64,000 bases of DNA from Pumilibacter muris (GCF_943193045.1 NZ_CALPCN010000008.1:1-64000); one strand, 5' to 3'. Positions 7,958 to 16,370 are shown, counted from the stretch's first letter. Translations and numbers: made by a program. The notes: generated by a model not told the origin, from the sequence alone.

Positions 7958-7988
7958 ATTATAACAGCGACCCCCCCCCGACTGTCAA
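7958..7988 (-). promoter_or_regulatory. Promoter with G9 tract in the spacer (possibly phase-variable)
   Basis: Perfect TTGACA (7988-7983) and TATAAT (7963-7958) boxes are separated by 19 bases, nine of which form an uninterrupted G run (C on the plus strand, 7971-7979). Loss of two G residues would give the optimal 17-base spacing. The start would be near 7951, just before the GGAGG site of the lipoprotein gene. Confidence 0.8.
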
Positions 7989-8160
7989 ACAAATTTATTC
8001 GTTTTTCTACTTTTTTCTACATTTTTCGAGCGTAATTGCGATAATGTTTTATCCGCTTTAAGCACAATCGGATTATTTCGGGTATTTATTTTATTTTTCG
8101 TCTTTTAATCCTAAAATTATACAAAGCGCGGAATTTATAATAATTTATGCGCACAAATAA
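7989..8160. other. Intergenic AT-rich stretch
   Basis: Between the lipoprotein promoter and the bioY terminator I see no gene, RNA or convincing repeat. The sequence is rich in T runs. Confidence 0.6.
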
Positions 8161-8189
8161 AAAACCGAATCGAATTTCGACTCGGTTTT
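8161..8189 (-). terminator. Terminator of bioY
   Basis: AAAACCGA-A-TCGA / TCGA-C-TCGGTTTT is a hairpin with one mismatch, eleven bases after the bioY stop, with a T run in the leftward direction. Confidence 0.75.
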
Positions 8190-8199
8190 AAAGAATTTT

Positions 8200-8889
8200 T
8201 TACGGTTTTATTAACCCCGCAGGTTCGGGCACGGGATTTTTTGGCGGCGCGGGTTCCGGCGCGTCGGCTCCGTCTTCCCCTTCGGGCTGCGGTTGTTCCC
8301 GTTTTAATTCGGTTTGAACGTTTTCCTGCGTTTTCGCTTTCTCGTTCGCTTTTCCTATAAGATTCATTATTTTGGGATAGAGCAAGCAAAGCAAGTATAT
8401 TAGCACCGCATCTTTAACAAGCATTAAAAGAACGCTCGGAACGGTAGCGAGAGCGGCGGCAAAAGCGCTGTGCGAAACAAGGGTAAGAATCATAACCTGA
8501 TACGCGATGCCGAGCAAGTATGAAGCGACCAATCCCGCAAACGCACACAAAAACAATTTTAAAACGCTGAGAGTTTTTTTGCGCCCTACCAAAAAGCCCG
8601 TTATAAAAGCTTGCAACGGAAAGCCGAGAATATACCCGAAAGACGGTTCGAAAACATAGCCTATGCCGCCGCCCGTAGTAAATATAGGCAACCCTACAAG
8701 CCCCAACACCGCGTATGCGATTTGAGCGAAAGCTCCGTCGCGTCCGCCGAGCACAAGCCCCGACGCAGCAACAAACAACGCTTGCAACGTAAACCTTATA
8801 GGGGTAAGCGGCACGGGTATGCGAATAAGCCCGCCTATTACCGTGAGCATTGTAAAATAACTTATTCGCACAAGTCGTTTAGTGGTCAT
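8200..8889 (-). CDS. bioY: BioY family biotin transporter S component
   Basis: A 229-residue membrane protein of the BioY family, the substrate-binding subunit of ECF-type biotin uptake. Six hydrophobic segments are seen, with the family motifs IPVPLTPIRFTLQALFV, LGLVGLPIF, GGIGYVFEPSFGYILGF and a late 'LLMLVKDAVLIYLL'. The start at 8889 (MTTKRL) is favoured because the family aligns from there and the upstream in-frame bases fall in the promoter. A charged, proline-rich tail of about 50 residues (EGEDGADAPEPAPP) extends past the normal family end. No ribosome binding site is present. No ECF ATPase genes are adjacent, so it would use the shared energizing module. Confidence 0.9.
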   Translation of the reverse strand: MTTKRLVRISYFTMLTVIGGLIRIPVPLTPIRFTLQALFVAASGLVLGGRDGAFAQIAYAVLGLVGLPIFTTGGGIGYVFEPSFGYILGFPLQAFITGFLVGRKKTLSVLKLFLCAFAGLVASYLLGIAYQVMILTLVSHSAFAAALATVPSVLLMLVKDAVLIYLLCLLYPKIMNLIGKANEKAKTQENVQTELKREQPQPEGEDGADAPEPAPPKNPVPEPAGLIKP

Positions 8890-8895
8890 GCATTC

Positions 8896-8924
8896 AGTAT
8901 AGCAAAACGAGAGAAAAATGGCAA
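8896..8924 (-). promoter_or_regulatory. bioY promoter, predicted leaderless start
   Basis: TTGCCA (8924-8919) and TATACT (8901-8896) lie 17 bases apart, with an extended TGC before the -10. Only six bases separate the -10 from the ATG, so transcription should begin at or next to the start codon. Confidence 0.75.
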
Positions 8925-9016
8925 ACAATTTAATCTTAAAAACGTTTTGTTCCCCTTTTTATATTTTACCAAAGTATTCCAAATGTAAAAAAAAGAAGAA
9001 AAATGCAGAAAAGCGG

Positions 9017-9045
9017 TTGTCTTTTTTTTGCGAATGTGCTATACT
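9017..9045 (+). promoter_or_regulatory. Promoter of the DUF4364 gene
   Basis: TTGTCT (9017-9022) and TATACT (9040-9045) have a 17-base spacer. The -10 region TGCTATACTGAAT is identical to that of bioY. Confidence 0.7.
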
Positions 9046-9105
9046 GAATAGACCTCATTATAAACCGCCGAAAGATTTTTACGGTGAAAAAAGGGAAAGC
9101 AGGCA

Positions 9106-9630
9106 ATGGAGCTGTCGGGAAATACGACCGTCAACAAGTTAATTATGTTGTTCGTTTTCGACAAAATGGATTTTCCCATAATGGAAGATACCGTTTTGAA
9201 TATTTGCTCGTCCTCCAACTCGTGGATTCCGTGGATGGAATGCAAAGAAACGGTCGCTCAGCTTTTGGAAACGGGTTTTATATATCAATCGGTGCACGAA
9301 AACAAAGTGTATTACAATATAACGCCCGACGGCAGAATGTGTCTTTCTCATTTTTACACTCGTATTCCCTCGTCTTTGCGCGCCGAAATTACCGACTACA
9401 TAAAAGAAAAGCGCATGAGTTTCAGGCGCAAGCAAGAATATTTCAGAAATTACTATAAAAACGCCGACGGAAGCTACACCGTTCAGCTAAAAATTATGGA
9501 CCCCGCGCAAACGATGCTTGAAATAAAGCTTAACGTATCGAACCGCCACACCGCAAAATTAGTGTATAACAAATGGGAAGAAAAAGCCGCGCAAATCTTT
9601 TATTCCCTGCACGAACAACTTATAGACTGA
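9106..9630 (+). CDS. DUF4364 family protein
   Basis: A 174-residue cytosolic protein of the DUF4364 family, common in Clostridia. The N-terminal half looks like a winged helix (KLIMLFVFDKMDFPIMEDTVLNIC, then WMECKETVAQLLETGFIYQ and VYYNITPDGRMCL), in the manner of small transcriptional regulators. The C-terminal half is a beta-rich 'YTVQLKIMDPAQTMLEIKLNV' segment. The family's role is unknown; DNA binding is inference. It probably forms an operon with the TSCPD gene 69 bases downstream. Confidence 0.85.
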   Translation: MELSGNTTVNKLIMLFVFDKMDFPIMEDTVLNICSSSNSWIPWMECKETVAQLLETGFIYQSVHENKVYYNITPDGRMCLSHFYTRIPSSLRAEITDYIKEKRMSFRRKQEYFRNYYKNADGSYTVQLKIMDPAQTMLEIKLNVSNRHTAKLVYNKWEEKAAQIFYSLHEQLID

Positions 9631-9699
9631 CAAACTTTGGAAACAAAATCGGCGAAAACTTTTGCCGATTCCGAAAAAGCAAAAAAAGGAGAACCTAAA

Positions 9700-9975
9700 A
9701 TGGAATCTTTCCGCACTCAAAAAACCTGCTGCCGCCAAATTATCTTCGAAGTGGACGACAATGAAATTCTTACGAGCGTCAAGTTTATCAACGGTTGCAG
9801 CGGCAACTTGCAAGGCATAGCCAAACTTGCGGTCGGGCAGAAAATAGACGACCTAATCGAAAAACTCGGAGGCATTATATGCCGCGAGCGCACCTCCTGC
9901 CCCGACCAACTCGCAAAAGCGCTTATAGATTACAAAGAGCGCAAAGCTCATCCCGACGAAAAAGAAAAACGCTGA
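9700..9975 (+). CDS. TSCPD domain protein
   Basis: A 91-residue protein of the small TSCPD-containing family, named for the motif seen here as RTSCPDQLAKAL at about residue 65. The same domain occurs at the C terminus of adenosylcobalamin-dependent ribonucleotide reductases, and free-standing versions are typical of Firmicutes. Conserved cysteines occur in KTCCRQI, NGCSGN and IICRERTSC, suggesting metal binding. Start at ATG 9700, with AAAGGAG seven bases upstream; an in-frame extension to 9637 lacks a ribosome binding site. Confidence 0.88.
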   Translation: MESFRTQKTCCRQIIFEVDDNEILTSVKFINGCSGNLQGIAKLAVGQKIDDLIEKLGGIICRERTSCPDQLAKALIDYKERKAHPDEKEKR

Positions 9976-10021
9976 CAAAAGTTTAAACGACGACAAAACC
10001 ATATTTATAACGTTTTGTAAA

Positions 10022-10055
10022 AGAGCCTTCGCCGATTATTCGGCAAAGGCTCTTT
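10022..10055. terminator. Bidirectional terminator between TSCPD gene and valS
   Basis: AAGAGCCTT-GCCGA / TCGGC-AAGGCTCTT around TTAT, flanked by A and T runs. It serves both convergent genes. Confidence 0.85.
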
Positions 10056-10058
10056 TTG

Positions 10059-12671
10059 TTATATGTTTTTTATTTCGTTAATAGCCGTTTCTATTTTCTT
10101 TTTAAGCTCCGAATACTTTTCAACCTTTTGCTTTTCTTCTTCTATAAGCTTAGGCGGCGCTTTTTTTACAAAACCCTCGTTTTTAAGTTTGCCTTCCGCG
10201 CGCGCAAGTTCCGACAAGCAAGTTTCCAACTCTTTACTTAGCCGCTCGAGCTCGTCCGACGGGTTTACAAGCTCACCCATAGGTATATACACTTCCGTCC
10301 ACGCAGTTGAAACAGTCGCGCTTTTTCCTTCCGGCTTTCCGAACAGCACGCTATTTCCGCCCGCAAGTTTTTCTATATATCCCGCGCCCGATTTAATCAA
10401 CTTTTCGCAGCCTTCGGCAGGACACAACCACAACGCCGTTCGTTTATTAGAGGGAACTTTCATATCCGCGCGCAACGTTCTTATGCGCGTAATAATTTCT
10501 TTTATGCTCTCCATTTGCTTTTTAGCCGCCGTATAACGCGGAGCCTTTAAAGGATATTCGCTAATCATTATACTTTCGGCGTCGTTATTAGGCAAGCAAC
10601 CGTATATTTCTTCGGTTACGAACGGAATTATGGGATGCAGCAATTTCAAAATATTGCGCAAAACATACACCAACACGCTTGCGGCTCCGTTGCGGTCGGC
10701 TTCGTCGGTGCTGTAAAGACGGGTTTTACTGAGTTCAATGAACCAATCGCAAAAATCGTTCCATACAAAATCATAGAGCGAAGCGGCGCAAAGCCCCACC
10801 TCGTATTTATCCATGTATTTTACAGAAAGCTTTATCGCGTCGTCCAACTTTGTGAGTATCCATTTATCAGCCAAAGTAAGCTTAATTTGAGAGAGCGGCA
10901 AAGCGCGAGCGTTTTCAAGATTTAAAACCGTAAAACGCGCCGCATTCCACAACTTGTTCATAAAGTTGCGGTAGCCGTCGAGTTTCTCGGTTGAAAAGCG
11001 AATGTCGCCGCCGGCGGATATTCCGCAAACCAAAGACATTCTCAGCGGGTCGGCTCCGTAACTCTCTATTATTTCCAAAGGGTCAACGCCGTTGCCGAGC
11101 GATTTGCTCATCTTGCGCCCCTGCGAATCGCGCACTATTCCGTGAATTAAAACTTTATTGAACGGAACCTCGCCCATGTGTTCGAGTCCCGAAAAAATCA
11201 TGCGCGCCACCCAGAAAAATATAATGTCGTAGGCGGTAACGAGCACGTCGGTGGGATAAAAATATTCGAGCTCGGGGGTTTTATCGGGGAATCCGAGAGT
11301 GGAAAACGGCCAAAGCGCCGAACTGAACCAAGTGTCGAGAACGTCCTCGTCTTGTTTTACGGAACCGCCGCAATGAGGGCATTTTTTAATAACCTCTTTG
11401 CTCACCGTCATTTTTCCGCACTTATCGCAATAAAAAGCGGGTATGCGGTGCCCCCACCAAAGCTGACGGCTTATGCACCAATCGCGGATATTTTCCATCC
11501 AATGCAGATAGACTTTTTTAAACCGCTCGGGAACGAATTCCACAGTTTTGTCTTTCGCCACCTTAACGGCGGGCTCGGCAAGCGGCTTCATCTTAACAAA
11601 CCATTGCTTTGATACAAGCGGCTCTATAACGGTGTGGCAACGGTAGCAATGGCCCACGTTGTTTTCGTGCGCTTCTATTTTCGCCAACAAACCTTGCTCT
11701 TCGAGGTCGGCGACAATTCGTTTGCGCGCTTCGAAACGTTCTAACCCCGCATAAACACCGGCGTTTTCCGCCATTGTTCCGTCGTCGTTCATAATGCGTA
11801 TCACTTCGAGGTTGTGGCGCTGCCCCACCTCGAAATCGTTGGGGTCGTGCGCGGGGGTAATTTTTACGGCGCCCGTTCCGAATCCGCTCTCAACGTATTC
11901 GTCGGCAATTACGGGAATCTTTCTGCCCGTTAGCGGCAAAACAAGCATTTTGCCTATAACGCGAGAATAACGTTTATCGGCGGGATTCACGGCAACGGCG
12001 GTGTCGCCGAGCATGGTTTCGGGGCGAGTAGTGGCAACGGTAACGTAGCCGTCTTCCCCGTCTATTTTATAGCGTATGTGCCACAAATGCGATTGCGACG
12101 GTTCGTATTCCACTTCGGCGTCGGATATAGCGGTCTTACAGCAGGGGCACCAGTTTATTATGCGACTGCCGCGATAAATCAGTCCTTTATTATAGAGATT
12201 GACGAATACTTCGCGCACGGCACGGTTGCAGCGCTCGTCCATTGTAAAAGCGAGCCTGTCCCAATCGCAAGAAAAGCCCATTTTTTTGAACTGCTCCACG
12301 ATTCTGCCGCCGTATTTTTCTTTCCATTCATAGGCGCGTTTTAAAAAGCCGTCGCGCCCGAGCTGTTGTTTTGTGACTCCCTCTTTTGCCATAGCTTCCG
12401 TTATTTTTACTTCGGTGGCAATAGACGCATGGTCTGTGCCTGGAAGCCACAACGCCTCGAAACCGCGCATACGTTTATAACGAATTATCGAATCTTGAAT
12501 CGTATCGTTAAGCGCATGCCCTATATGAAGCTGTCCGGTTATGTTGGGCGGCGGAATTACTATAGTAAAAGGCTTTTTCTTTTTATTCGGCTTTGCGGAA
12601 AAATATTTTTTTCTTTCCCATTGCGCATAAATTTTGTCTTCGAAACTCTTTGGCTCGTAAGTTTTGTTCAT
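10059..12671 (-). CDS. valS: Valyl-tRNA synthetase
   Basis: An 870-residue class I aminoacyl-tRNA synthetase that charges tRNA-Val. HIGH is at residues 49-52 (ITGQLHIGHALND) and KMSKS lies mid-protein (GRKMSKSLGNG). The editing domain includes 'ATTRPETMLGDTAVAV' and 'TPAHDPNDFEVG'. Cysteine pairs CDKC...CPHC mark a zinc finger. The C-terminal coiled coil ('ELERLSKELETCLSELARAEGKL', 'KVEKYSELKKKIETA') contacts tRNA. Full length. No T-box leader is found upstream, unlike many Firmicutes valS genes. ACGGAG lies ten bases before the ATG. Confidence 0.97.
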   Translation of the reverse strand: MNKTYEPKSFEDKIYAQWERKKYFSAKPNKKKKPFTIVIPPPNITGQLHIGHALNDTIQDSIIRYKRMRGFEALWLPGTDHASIATEVKITEAMAKEGVTKQQLGRDGFLKRAYEWKEKYGGRIVEQFKKMGFSCDWDRLAFTMDERCNRAVREVFVNLYNKGLIYRGSRIINWCPCCKTAISDAEVEYEPSQSHLWHIRYKIDGEDGYVTVATTRPETMLGDTAVAVNPADKRYSRVIGKMLVLPLTGRKIPVIADEYVESGFGTGAVKITPAHDPNDFEVGQRHNLEVIRIMNDDGTMAENAGVYAGLERFEARKRIVADLEEQGLLAKIEAHENNVGHCYRCHTVIEPLVSKQWFVKMKPLAEPAVKVAKDKTVEFVPERFKKVYLHWMENIRDWCISRQLWWGHRIPAFYCDKCGKMTVSKEVIKKCPHCGGSVKQDEDVLDTWFSSALWPFSTLGFPDKTPELEYFYPTDVLVTAYDIIFFWVARMIFSGLEHMGEVPFNKVLIHGIVRDSQGRKMSKSLGNGVDPLEIIESYGADPLRMSLVCGISAGGDIRFSTEKLDGYRNFMNKLWNAARFTVLNLENARALPLSQIKLTLADKWILTKLDDAIKLSVKYMDKYEVGLCAASLYDFVWNDFCDWFIELSKTRLYSTDEADRNGAASVLVYVLRNILKLLHPIIPFVTEEIYGCLPNNDAESIMISEYPLKAPRYTAAKKQMESIKEIITRIRTLRADMKVPSNKRTALWLCPAEGCEKLIKSGAGYIEKLAGGNSVLFGKPEGKSATVSTAWTEVYIPMGELVNPSDELERLSKELETCLSELARAEGKLKNEGFVKKAPPKLIEEEKQKVEKYSELKKKIETAINEIKNI

Positions 12672-12701
12672 GGTTTTGTCGCTCCGTAATTATTCCCGAA
12701 C

Positions 12702-12730
12702 AGTATAGCATATTTGCTTGTTCAAAGCAA
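12702..12730 (-). promoter_or_regulatory. Promoter of valS
   Basis: TTGCTT (12730-12725) and TATACT (12707-12702) are 17 bases apart, giving a leader of only about 24 bases. That leaves no room for a T-box. Confidence 0.65.
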
Positions 12731-12859
12731 CCGTTTTTAAGACCCGCAACTTTAAAAAAAACTTAAAAACGAACTGCCGCCCGATAGTCACTCACTATTT
12801 TCTTATCGTTCGCATAGTATGGGGTATGAATGCAAAAAGCATTCGAAAAGGAGAAAACC

Positions 12860-13138
12860 ATGAAGAAAATAACACGAGCGATTGCAACGGTATTGGGCGG
12901 ACTATTATTGTGCTTTCCTATACTCGGTTGCAACAAAAACAACGACAAGAAAGTTATACGACTGAGCGAGGTTACGCACAGCATCTTCTATGCGCCGCTG
13001 TACGTTGCCATGAACAACGGCTACTTCGGCGATTACGGAATAACCGTAAAGCTCAGTAACAGCGGCGGCTCAAACAACGTTATGACGGCGATAGCCTCGA
13101 AATCTGCCGATATCGGGCTTATGGGACCGGAAGCTACG
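12860..13138 (+). pseudogene. ABC transporter binding lipoprotein, 5' fragment
   Basis: The first 93 codons of a substrate-binding lipoprotein of the SsuA/TauA/ThiY (NMT1-like) type. It has AAAGGAG before ATG 12860, a signal peptide with lipobox ILGC, and 'THSIFYAPLYVAMNNGYFGDYGITVKLSNSGG' followed by 'IASKSADIGLMGPEAT'. The frame breaks two codons later at a stop supplied by the inserted element. The remaining 242 codons resume at 16456 in the same frame. Confidence 0.9.
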
Positions 13139-13303
13139 GTTTAAGTATAAACTTCGTCAGTTACCGAAAAAAATTTGTCTTCGAAAGTCTCAAGTTTTAT
13201 GTTAAAGTCTGCGGGTACTTGACTTTGAGCAAAGAATATCTAACAATTTATTACAACATAATGTAAAATAATGTAAAAACATAAAGGAGAAACTTATTCA
13301 AAT

Positions 13304-13654
13304 ATGAATAACGGAAATAAATTTTCCAACGATACAATACGCGACGTAATGCGTTTTTTGCTTGTTAACGGCTTTAACCAAACAACCTATGAAACGACGG
13401 AAGCATTATCGACACTCATCTTAAAAAACTTTCAATCAACTAATTTAGTTATGGGACAAGCTTACGCCGAACTCGCGGCGACGGGTGAAAAAGCCGACAC
13501 GTTCCGAGCAAGACTCAGCTATAACATAAAAGAAAATTACGAGCGCGTAAGAAAACAAATATTCGACAAATACGGGTACGACATAGGCAGCTATTACGGC
13601 GTAAAAAATTTTATTGAGCAAATGTCGATTGTTTACAGCGTATTTGCCGAGTAA
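13304..13654 (+). CDS. Element cargo protein of unknown function
   Basis: A 116-residue, mostly helical protein that I do not recognise. It has no signal peptide or transmembrane helix. Features are 'TIRDVMRFLLVNGFNQTTYETTEALSTLI', 'AYAELAATGEKADTFRARLSYNIKENYERVRKQIF' and a C-terminal 'YGVKNFIEQMSIVYSVF'. AAAGGAG lies 14 bases before the ATG, slightly far. It is the first gene of the inserted element and ends at a hairpin terminator. An accessory role in excision or regulation is possible but unproven. Confidence 0.6.
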   Translation: MNNGNKFSNDTIRDVMRFLLVNGFNQTTYETTEALSTLILKNFQSTNLVMGQAYAELAATGEKADTFRARLSYNIKENYERVRKQIFDKYGYDIGSYYGVKNFIEQMSIVYSVFAE

Positions 13655-13665
13655 ATTTAGGCGTT

Positions 13666-13709
13666 AAAAAAAGAGCGACTCATTAACCGCAGACGGTCGC
13701 TCTTTTTTT
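13666..13709. terminator. Bidirectional terminator inside the element
   Basis: AAAAAAAGAGCGAC (13666-13679) and GTCGCTCTTTTTTT (13696-13709) form a 14-bp stem, serving the rightward 116-residue gene and the leftward small genes. Confidence 0.85.
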
Positions 13710-13717
13710 ATTTGAAT

Positions 13718-13831
13718 TTAATTCGAATCGGTTTCCGTATCGTCTTGAAGTTCGTCGTTCCAACCCGTAAGTTCTTCTATAATATGCAAAAGCTTACCTG
13801 CTTTTGCCAACAGTTCGCTCAATTCGTTCAA
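13718..13831 (-). CDS. 37-residue acidic small protein
   Basis: A TTG-started frame of 37 codons with AAGGAG ten bases upstream (13841-13846). The product begins MNELSELLAKAGKLLHI and continues IEELTGWNDE to an acidic end. It starts 28 bases after the stop of the 13860-14132 gene and ends next to a terminator, so it is probably the second gene of a leftward two-gene unit. The single predicted amphipathic helix gives no functional clue. Confidence 0.5.
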   Translation of the reverse strand: MNELSELLAKAGKLLHIIEELTGWNDELQDDTETDSN

Positions 13832-13859
13832 AGTTCAATTTCTCCTTATTTTAACCATC

Positions 13860-14132
13860 TTATTTATCGTTCAATAGTTTTAGCTCCGAAGCGATAGCCG
13901 CTTGTTGCGCTTCGAGTTCCGCGCGGCGCTGTTCCGCCAAAACAAATTTTCGTTTCAAATTTTCTTTTTGATAATACATAGGGTCGAAAGCGCGATTGCA
14001 TGCAAAATGGAATTCGCAATTTTCTTCCGCCGAAACAACGTAAGGCTTTTTCATAAATTCTTTGTTCGTAAGCACTTTACCGTCAGCCATAACGTGTATA
14101 ACCGCAGAATCCGATATTTTACGCTTCCTCAT
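13860..14132 (-). CDS. Small coiled-coil protein of the element
   Basis: A 90-residue protein when started at ATG 14132, which has AGAGG five bases upstream. A start at 14183 would add 17 residues but has no ribosome binding site. The N-terminal half is beta-like (VIHVMADGKVL, YVVSAEENCEFHFACNRAF). The C-terminal third is a coiled coil (LAEQRRAELEAQQAAIASEL). Two cysteines flank 'EFHFA'. Not recognised; cargo of the integrative element. Confidence 0.55.
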   Translation of the reverse strand: MRKRKISDSAVIHVMADGKVLTNKEFMKKPYVVSAEENCEFHFACNRAFDPMYYQKENLKRKFVLAEQRRAELEAQQAAIASELKLLNDK

Positions 14133-14200
14133 TTTATCCTCTAAATCGGATATATTCCGCACGGCTTGGCTATGTTCTCGCATTAAAGTTAAAAAATCAG

Positions 14201-14229
14201 TAGACTTTAAATATGGCTAATGCTATAAT
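14201..14229 (+). promoter_or_regulatory. Promoter of the mntA-hepT pair
   Basis: TAGACT (14201-14206) and TATAAT (14224-14229) are 17 bases apart. The ATG follows nine bases after the -10, leaving a leader of about two bases and no ribosome binding site. Confidence 0.6.
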
Positions 14230-14238
14230 ACAAACAGT

Positions 14239-14532
14239 ATGGATAACAGCAAAAATCTTCTCTCGGTAATAACCGCCCACTTCGCCCGCTACTCCTCAAT
14301 AGAAAAAGCGGTGCTTTTCGGTTCTCGGGCGCGGGGCGACAACACCGAACGCAGCGACTACGACATTGCCGTGTACGGCGATTTAACGCACAGTGAGCGT
14401 GTGGAACTACGCTATATATGCGATGAAGAACTTCCCACTTTGCACAAAATAGACTTAATTTTCATGCAGGAACAGTCACCGTCTAAATTCACCGAGAATA
14501 TAGAAAAGGAAGGTGTTAAAATTTATGGTTAA
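14239..14532 (+). CDS. mntA: MntA-type nucleotidyltransferase antitoxin
   Basis: A 97-residue minimal nucleotidyltransferase. The catalytic pattern GSRARGD (28-34) followed by SDYD (39-42) is the GSxxxG...SDxD motif of the family. In type VII toxin-antitoxin systems MntA neutralises HepT by adding AMP units to a toxin tyrosine. The gene overlaps the toxin gene by eight bases, so translation is probably coupled. The start has no ribosome binding site and a nearly leaderless mRNA is predicted. Confidence 0.88.
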   Translation: MDNSKNLLSVITAHFARYSSIEKAVLFGSRARGDNTERSDYDIAVYGDLTHSERVELRYICDEELPTLHKIDLIFMQEQSPSKFTENIEKEGVKIYG

Positions 14533-14926
14533 GTCCGAAAATAAATTAGAAAATTTTTCTACCGCGAATAAACGCCTACACGAAGCGATTACCGCTTATA
14601 AAAATAATAAATCAAACGATTTATACCGCGACGCTCTTATTCAACGATTTGAATTTACATTTGAATTAGCATGGAAAACCACCACTGAAATTTTAAAAGA
14701 GCAAGGCATGGCATCGCCTTTCCATTCTCCGAAATCTGTTTTTAAAACAGCTTACGAAGTAGGTTTTATAGAAGACGAAAACGTATGGGTGAAAATTCTT
14801 GAAGACAGAAACTTTATGAGCCATACTTATAATTTGGAACTCGCGGTTCGCATTTCCGACGACATTTGCAATCACTACGGCAAAGCAATGAACAACTTGT
14901 TAAAAAAATTGAAAGAAACTCTATGA
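14525..14926 (+). CDS. hepT: HepT-type HEPN toxin (HI0074 family)
   Basis: A 133-residue HEPN protein. 'LIQRFEFTFELAWKT' and 'SPKSVFKTAYEVGFIEDENVW' are hallmarks of the HI0074/HepT branch. The catalytic motif R95-x4-H100-x-Y102 (RNFMSHTY) is intact, including the tyrosine that MntA modifies in characterised pairs. HEPN toxins cleave RNA, often tRNA. The start at ATG 14525 has AAGGAAGG about ten bases upstream; a GTG at 14513 is too close to it. The pair probably stabilises the mobile element. Confidence 0.88.
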   Translation: MVKSENKLENFSTANKRLHEAITAYKNNKSNDLYRDALIQRFEFTFELAWKTTTEILKEQGMASPFHSPKSVFKTAYEVGFIEDENVWVKILEDRNFMSHTYNLELAVRISDDICNHYGKAMNNLLKKLKETL

Positions 14927-14957
14927 TAGACAACGGGCGCAAAAGGAGACGTTTATC

Positions 14958-16370
14958 GTGTCGAATATCAGAACTGCTCTATATTGCCGTGTGTCCACTC
15001 TCGAGCAAGCTACCAAAGGATATTCGATAGGCGAACAAAAAGAAAAGTTGCGGCACTATGCCGAAGCGCAAGGGCACACGATTGCGGGAATATATTCGGA
15101 CGAGGGCTTTTCGGGTAAAGATTTAATGCGTCCCGAAATGGAACGGCTCATAGCCGACGTAAGCGCGGGCAAAATCGACGTTGTGCTTATTTATAAGCTC
15201 GACCGTCTTTCGCGCCACGTTAAAGACGTTTTGGAACTCGTGGAGTTGTTCGAAAAATACAATGTGTCGCTTTACTCGCTTAAAGAAAACCTCGACCTCT
15301 CTTCCCCGTTCGGACGGGCGGCGCTGAAAATGTCGGCAACGTTCTCCGAGCTCGAACGCGAGACTATTGTAGAACGCATGGAAATGGGAAAGCACGCCCG
15401 TGCGAAAAGCGGAAAATACTCGTGTCCCGGCAAAGCTCCGTTCGGCTACAAGTTGAATAAAGAAACCGACAGGCTCGATATTGTGCCCGAAGAAGCCGAC
15501 GCCATTTGCGACATGTACGCAAAATACATAGAAGGCTATTCGTTTCGAAAACTTTACGCCTACTGTAAAGAAAAATATCCCGACATACGTTTTTTCTCGA
15601 ACTCCATGTGTTGCAAACCCGTTGTGGAACGCCCCTTATACGCGGGCTATTTTATGCACAGAGGCGAGCTTATAAAGGCGACGAACTACGAGCCTATTAT
15701 TCCGTTCGAGACGTATTTGCAGGCACAGGAAGCCGTTAAACGCAACACGGCAAGGCGCAAACACGATAACACGCCGTATATACTCACGGGACTAATCGTT
15801 TGCGGCAAATGCGGACGCGCTTTTTGCGGCAAACGCAGAACTCATAAAGACGGCGCCGACGTTAAATATTCCTACACCTCTTACGGCTGTTCCGCTCGCT
15901 TAAAATACAATAAAGACGAGCACGGCTCCCGTCCTTGCGAAAACGAAATATACCCCGCCGACGAACTTGAAAAGCTCGTAGAAAATTCGGTGCTCAATTT
16001 TTCGTTTACCGACTTTGTTACTCCAAAAGCAACAACCGGACTCATCGACAAATTATTGTTTGAAAACGGCGAACTTAAAAAACAAAAAGAACGCATGCTC
16101 GACTTGTATCTTTCCGAATCAATCGACAAAGACACATACGCCGAAAGATTCGACGAACTACAAAAGCGTATTAAAAAAAATCTTGCGGTGATTGAAAACG
16201 AAAAACAAACTCTCGCTTCTTCTCCCACCGTTTCAATAGAATTTCTCAAAAAACGGCAACGCGAATACCCTACCGCCTCTAAAAAAGACAAGCGGCATTT
16301 TTTGCAACAAATAATAAAACAAATTGTTATAAACGGCGAAAAAATTACAATAAATTGGAACGTTAAATAA
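14958..16370 (+). CDS. Large serine recombinase
   Basis: A 470-residue large serine integrase. The resolvase domain (1-145) has catalytic Ser13 in YCRVSTLEQ and the 'DVVLIYKLDRLSRHVKDVLELVE' core. A recombinase domain spans about 160-265. A zinc ribbon uses Cys282, Cys285, Cys311 and Cys327. A coiled coil (about 365-415) and a C-terminal 'KDKRHFLQQIIKQIVINGEKITI' segment follow. GTG start with AAGGAG nine bases upstream. It ends 83 bases before the right attachment core, consistent with integrating and excising this element. It appears intact. Confidence 0.95.
   Translation: MSNIRTALYCRVSTLEQATKGYSIGEQKEKLRHYAEAQGHTIAGIYSDEGFSGKDLMRPEMERLIADVSAGKIDVVLIYKLDRLSRHVKDVLELVELFEKYNVSLYSLKENLDLSSPFGRAALKMSATFSELERETIVERMEMGKHARAKSGKYSCPGKAPFGYKLNKETDRLDIVPEEADAICDMYAKYIEGYSFRKLYAYCKEKYPDIRFFSNSMCCKPVVERPLYAGYFMHRGELIKATNYEPIIPFETYLQAQEAVKRNTARRKHDNTPYILTGLIVCGKCGRAFCGKRRTHKDGADVKYSYTSYGCSARLKYNKDEHGSRPCENEIYPADELEKLVENSVLNFSFTDFVTPKATTGLIDKLLFENGELKKQKERMLDLYLSESIDKDTYAERFDELQKRIKKNLAVIENEKQTLASSPTVSIEFLKKRQREYPTASKKDKRHFLQQIIKQIVINGEKITINWNVK

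Noticed and set aside
9022-9029. T8 run in the DUF4364 promoter spacer as a second phase-variable promoter
   Set aside because: The spacing is already optimal (17), and T runs of eight are common in this AT-rich intergenic DNA.
12672-12830. Possible T-box leader of valS
   Set aside because: No AGGGTGG-ACCGCG motif on the leftward strand, and the predicted leader is only about 24 bases.
12780-12860. Possible TPP riboswitch for the ThiY-like transporter
   Set aside because: No CTGAGA or ACCTGAT core. Only a short GAATGC/GCATTC dyad is present.
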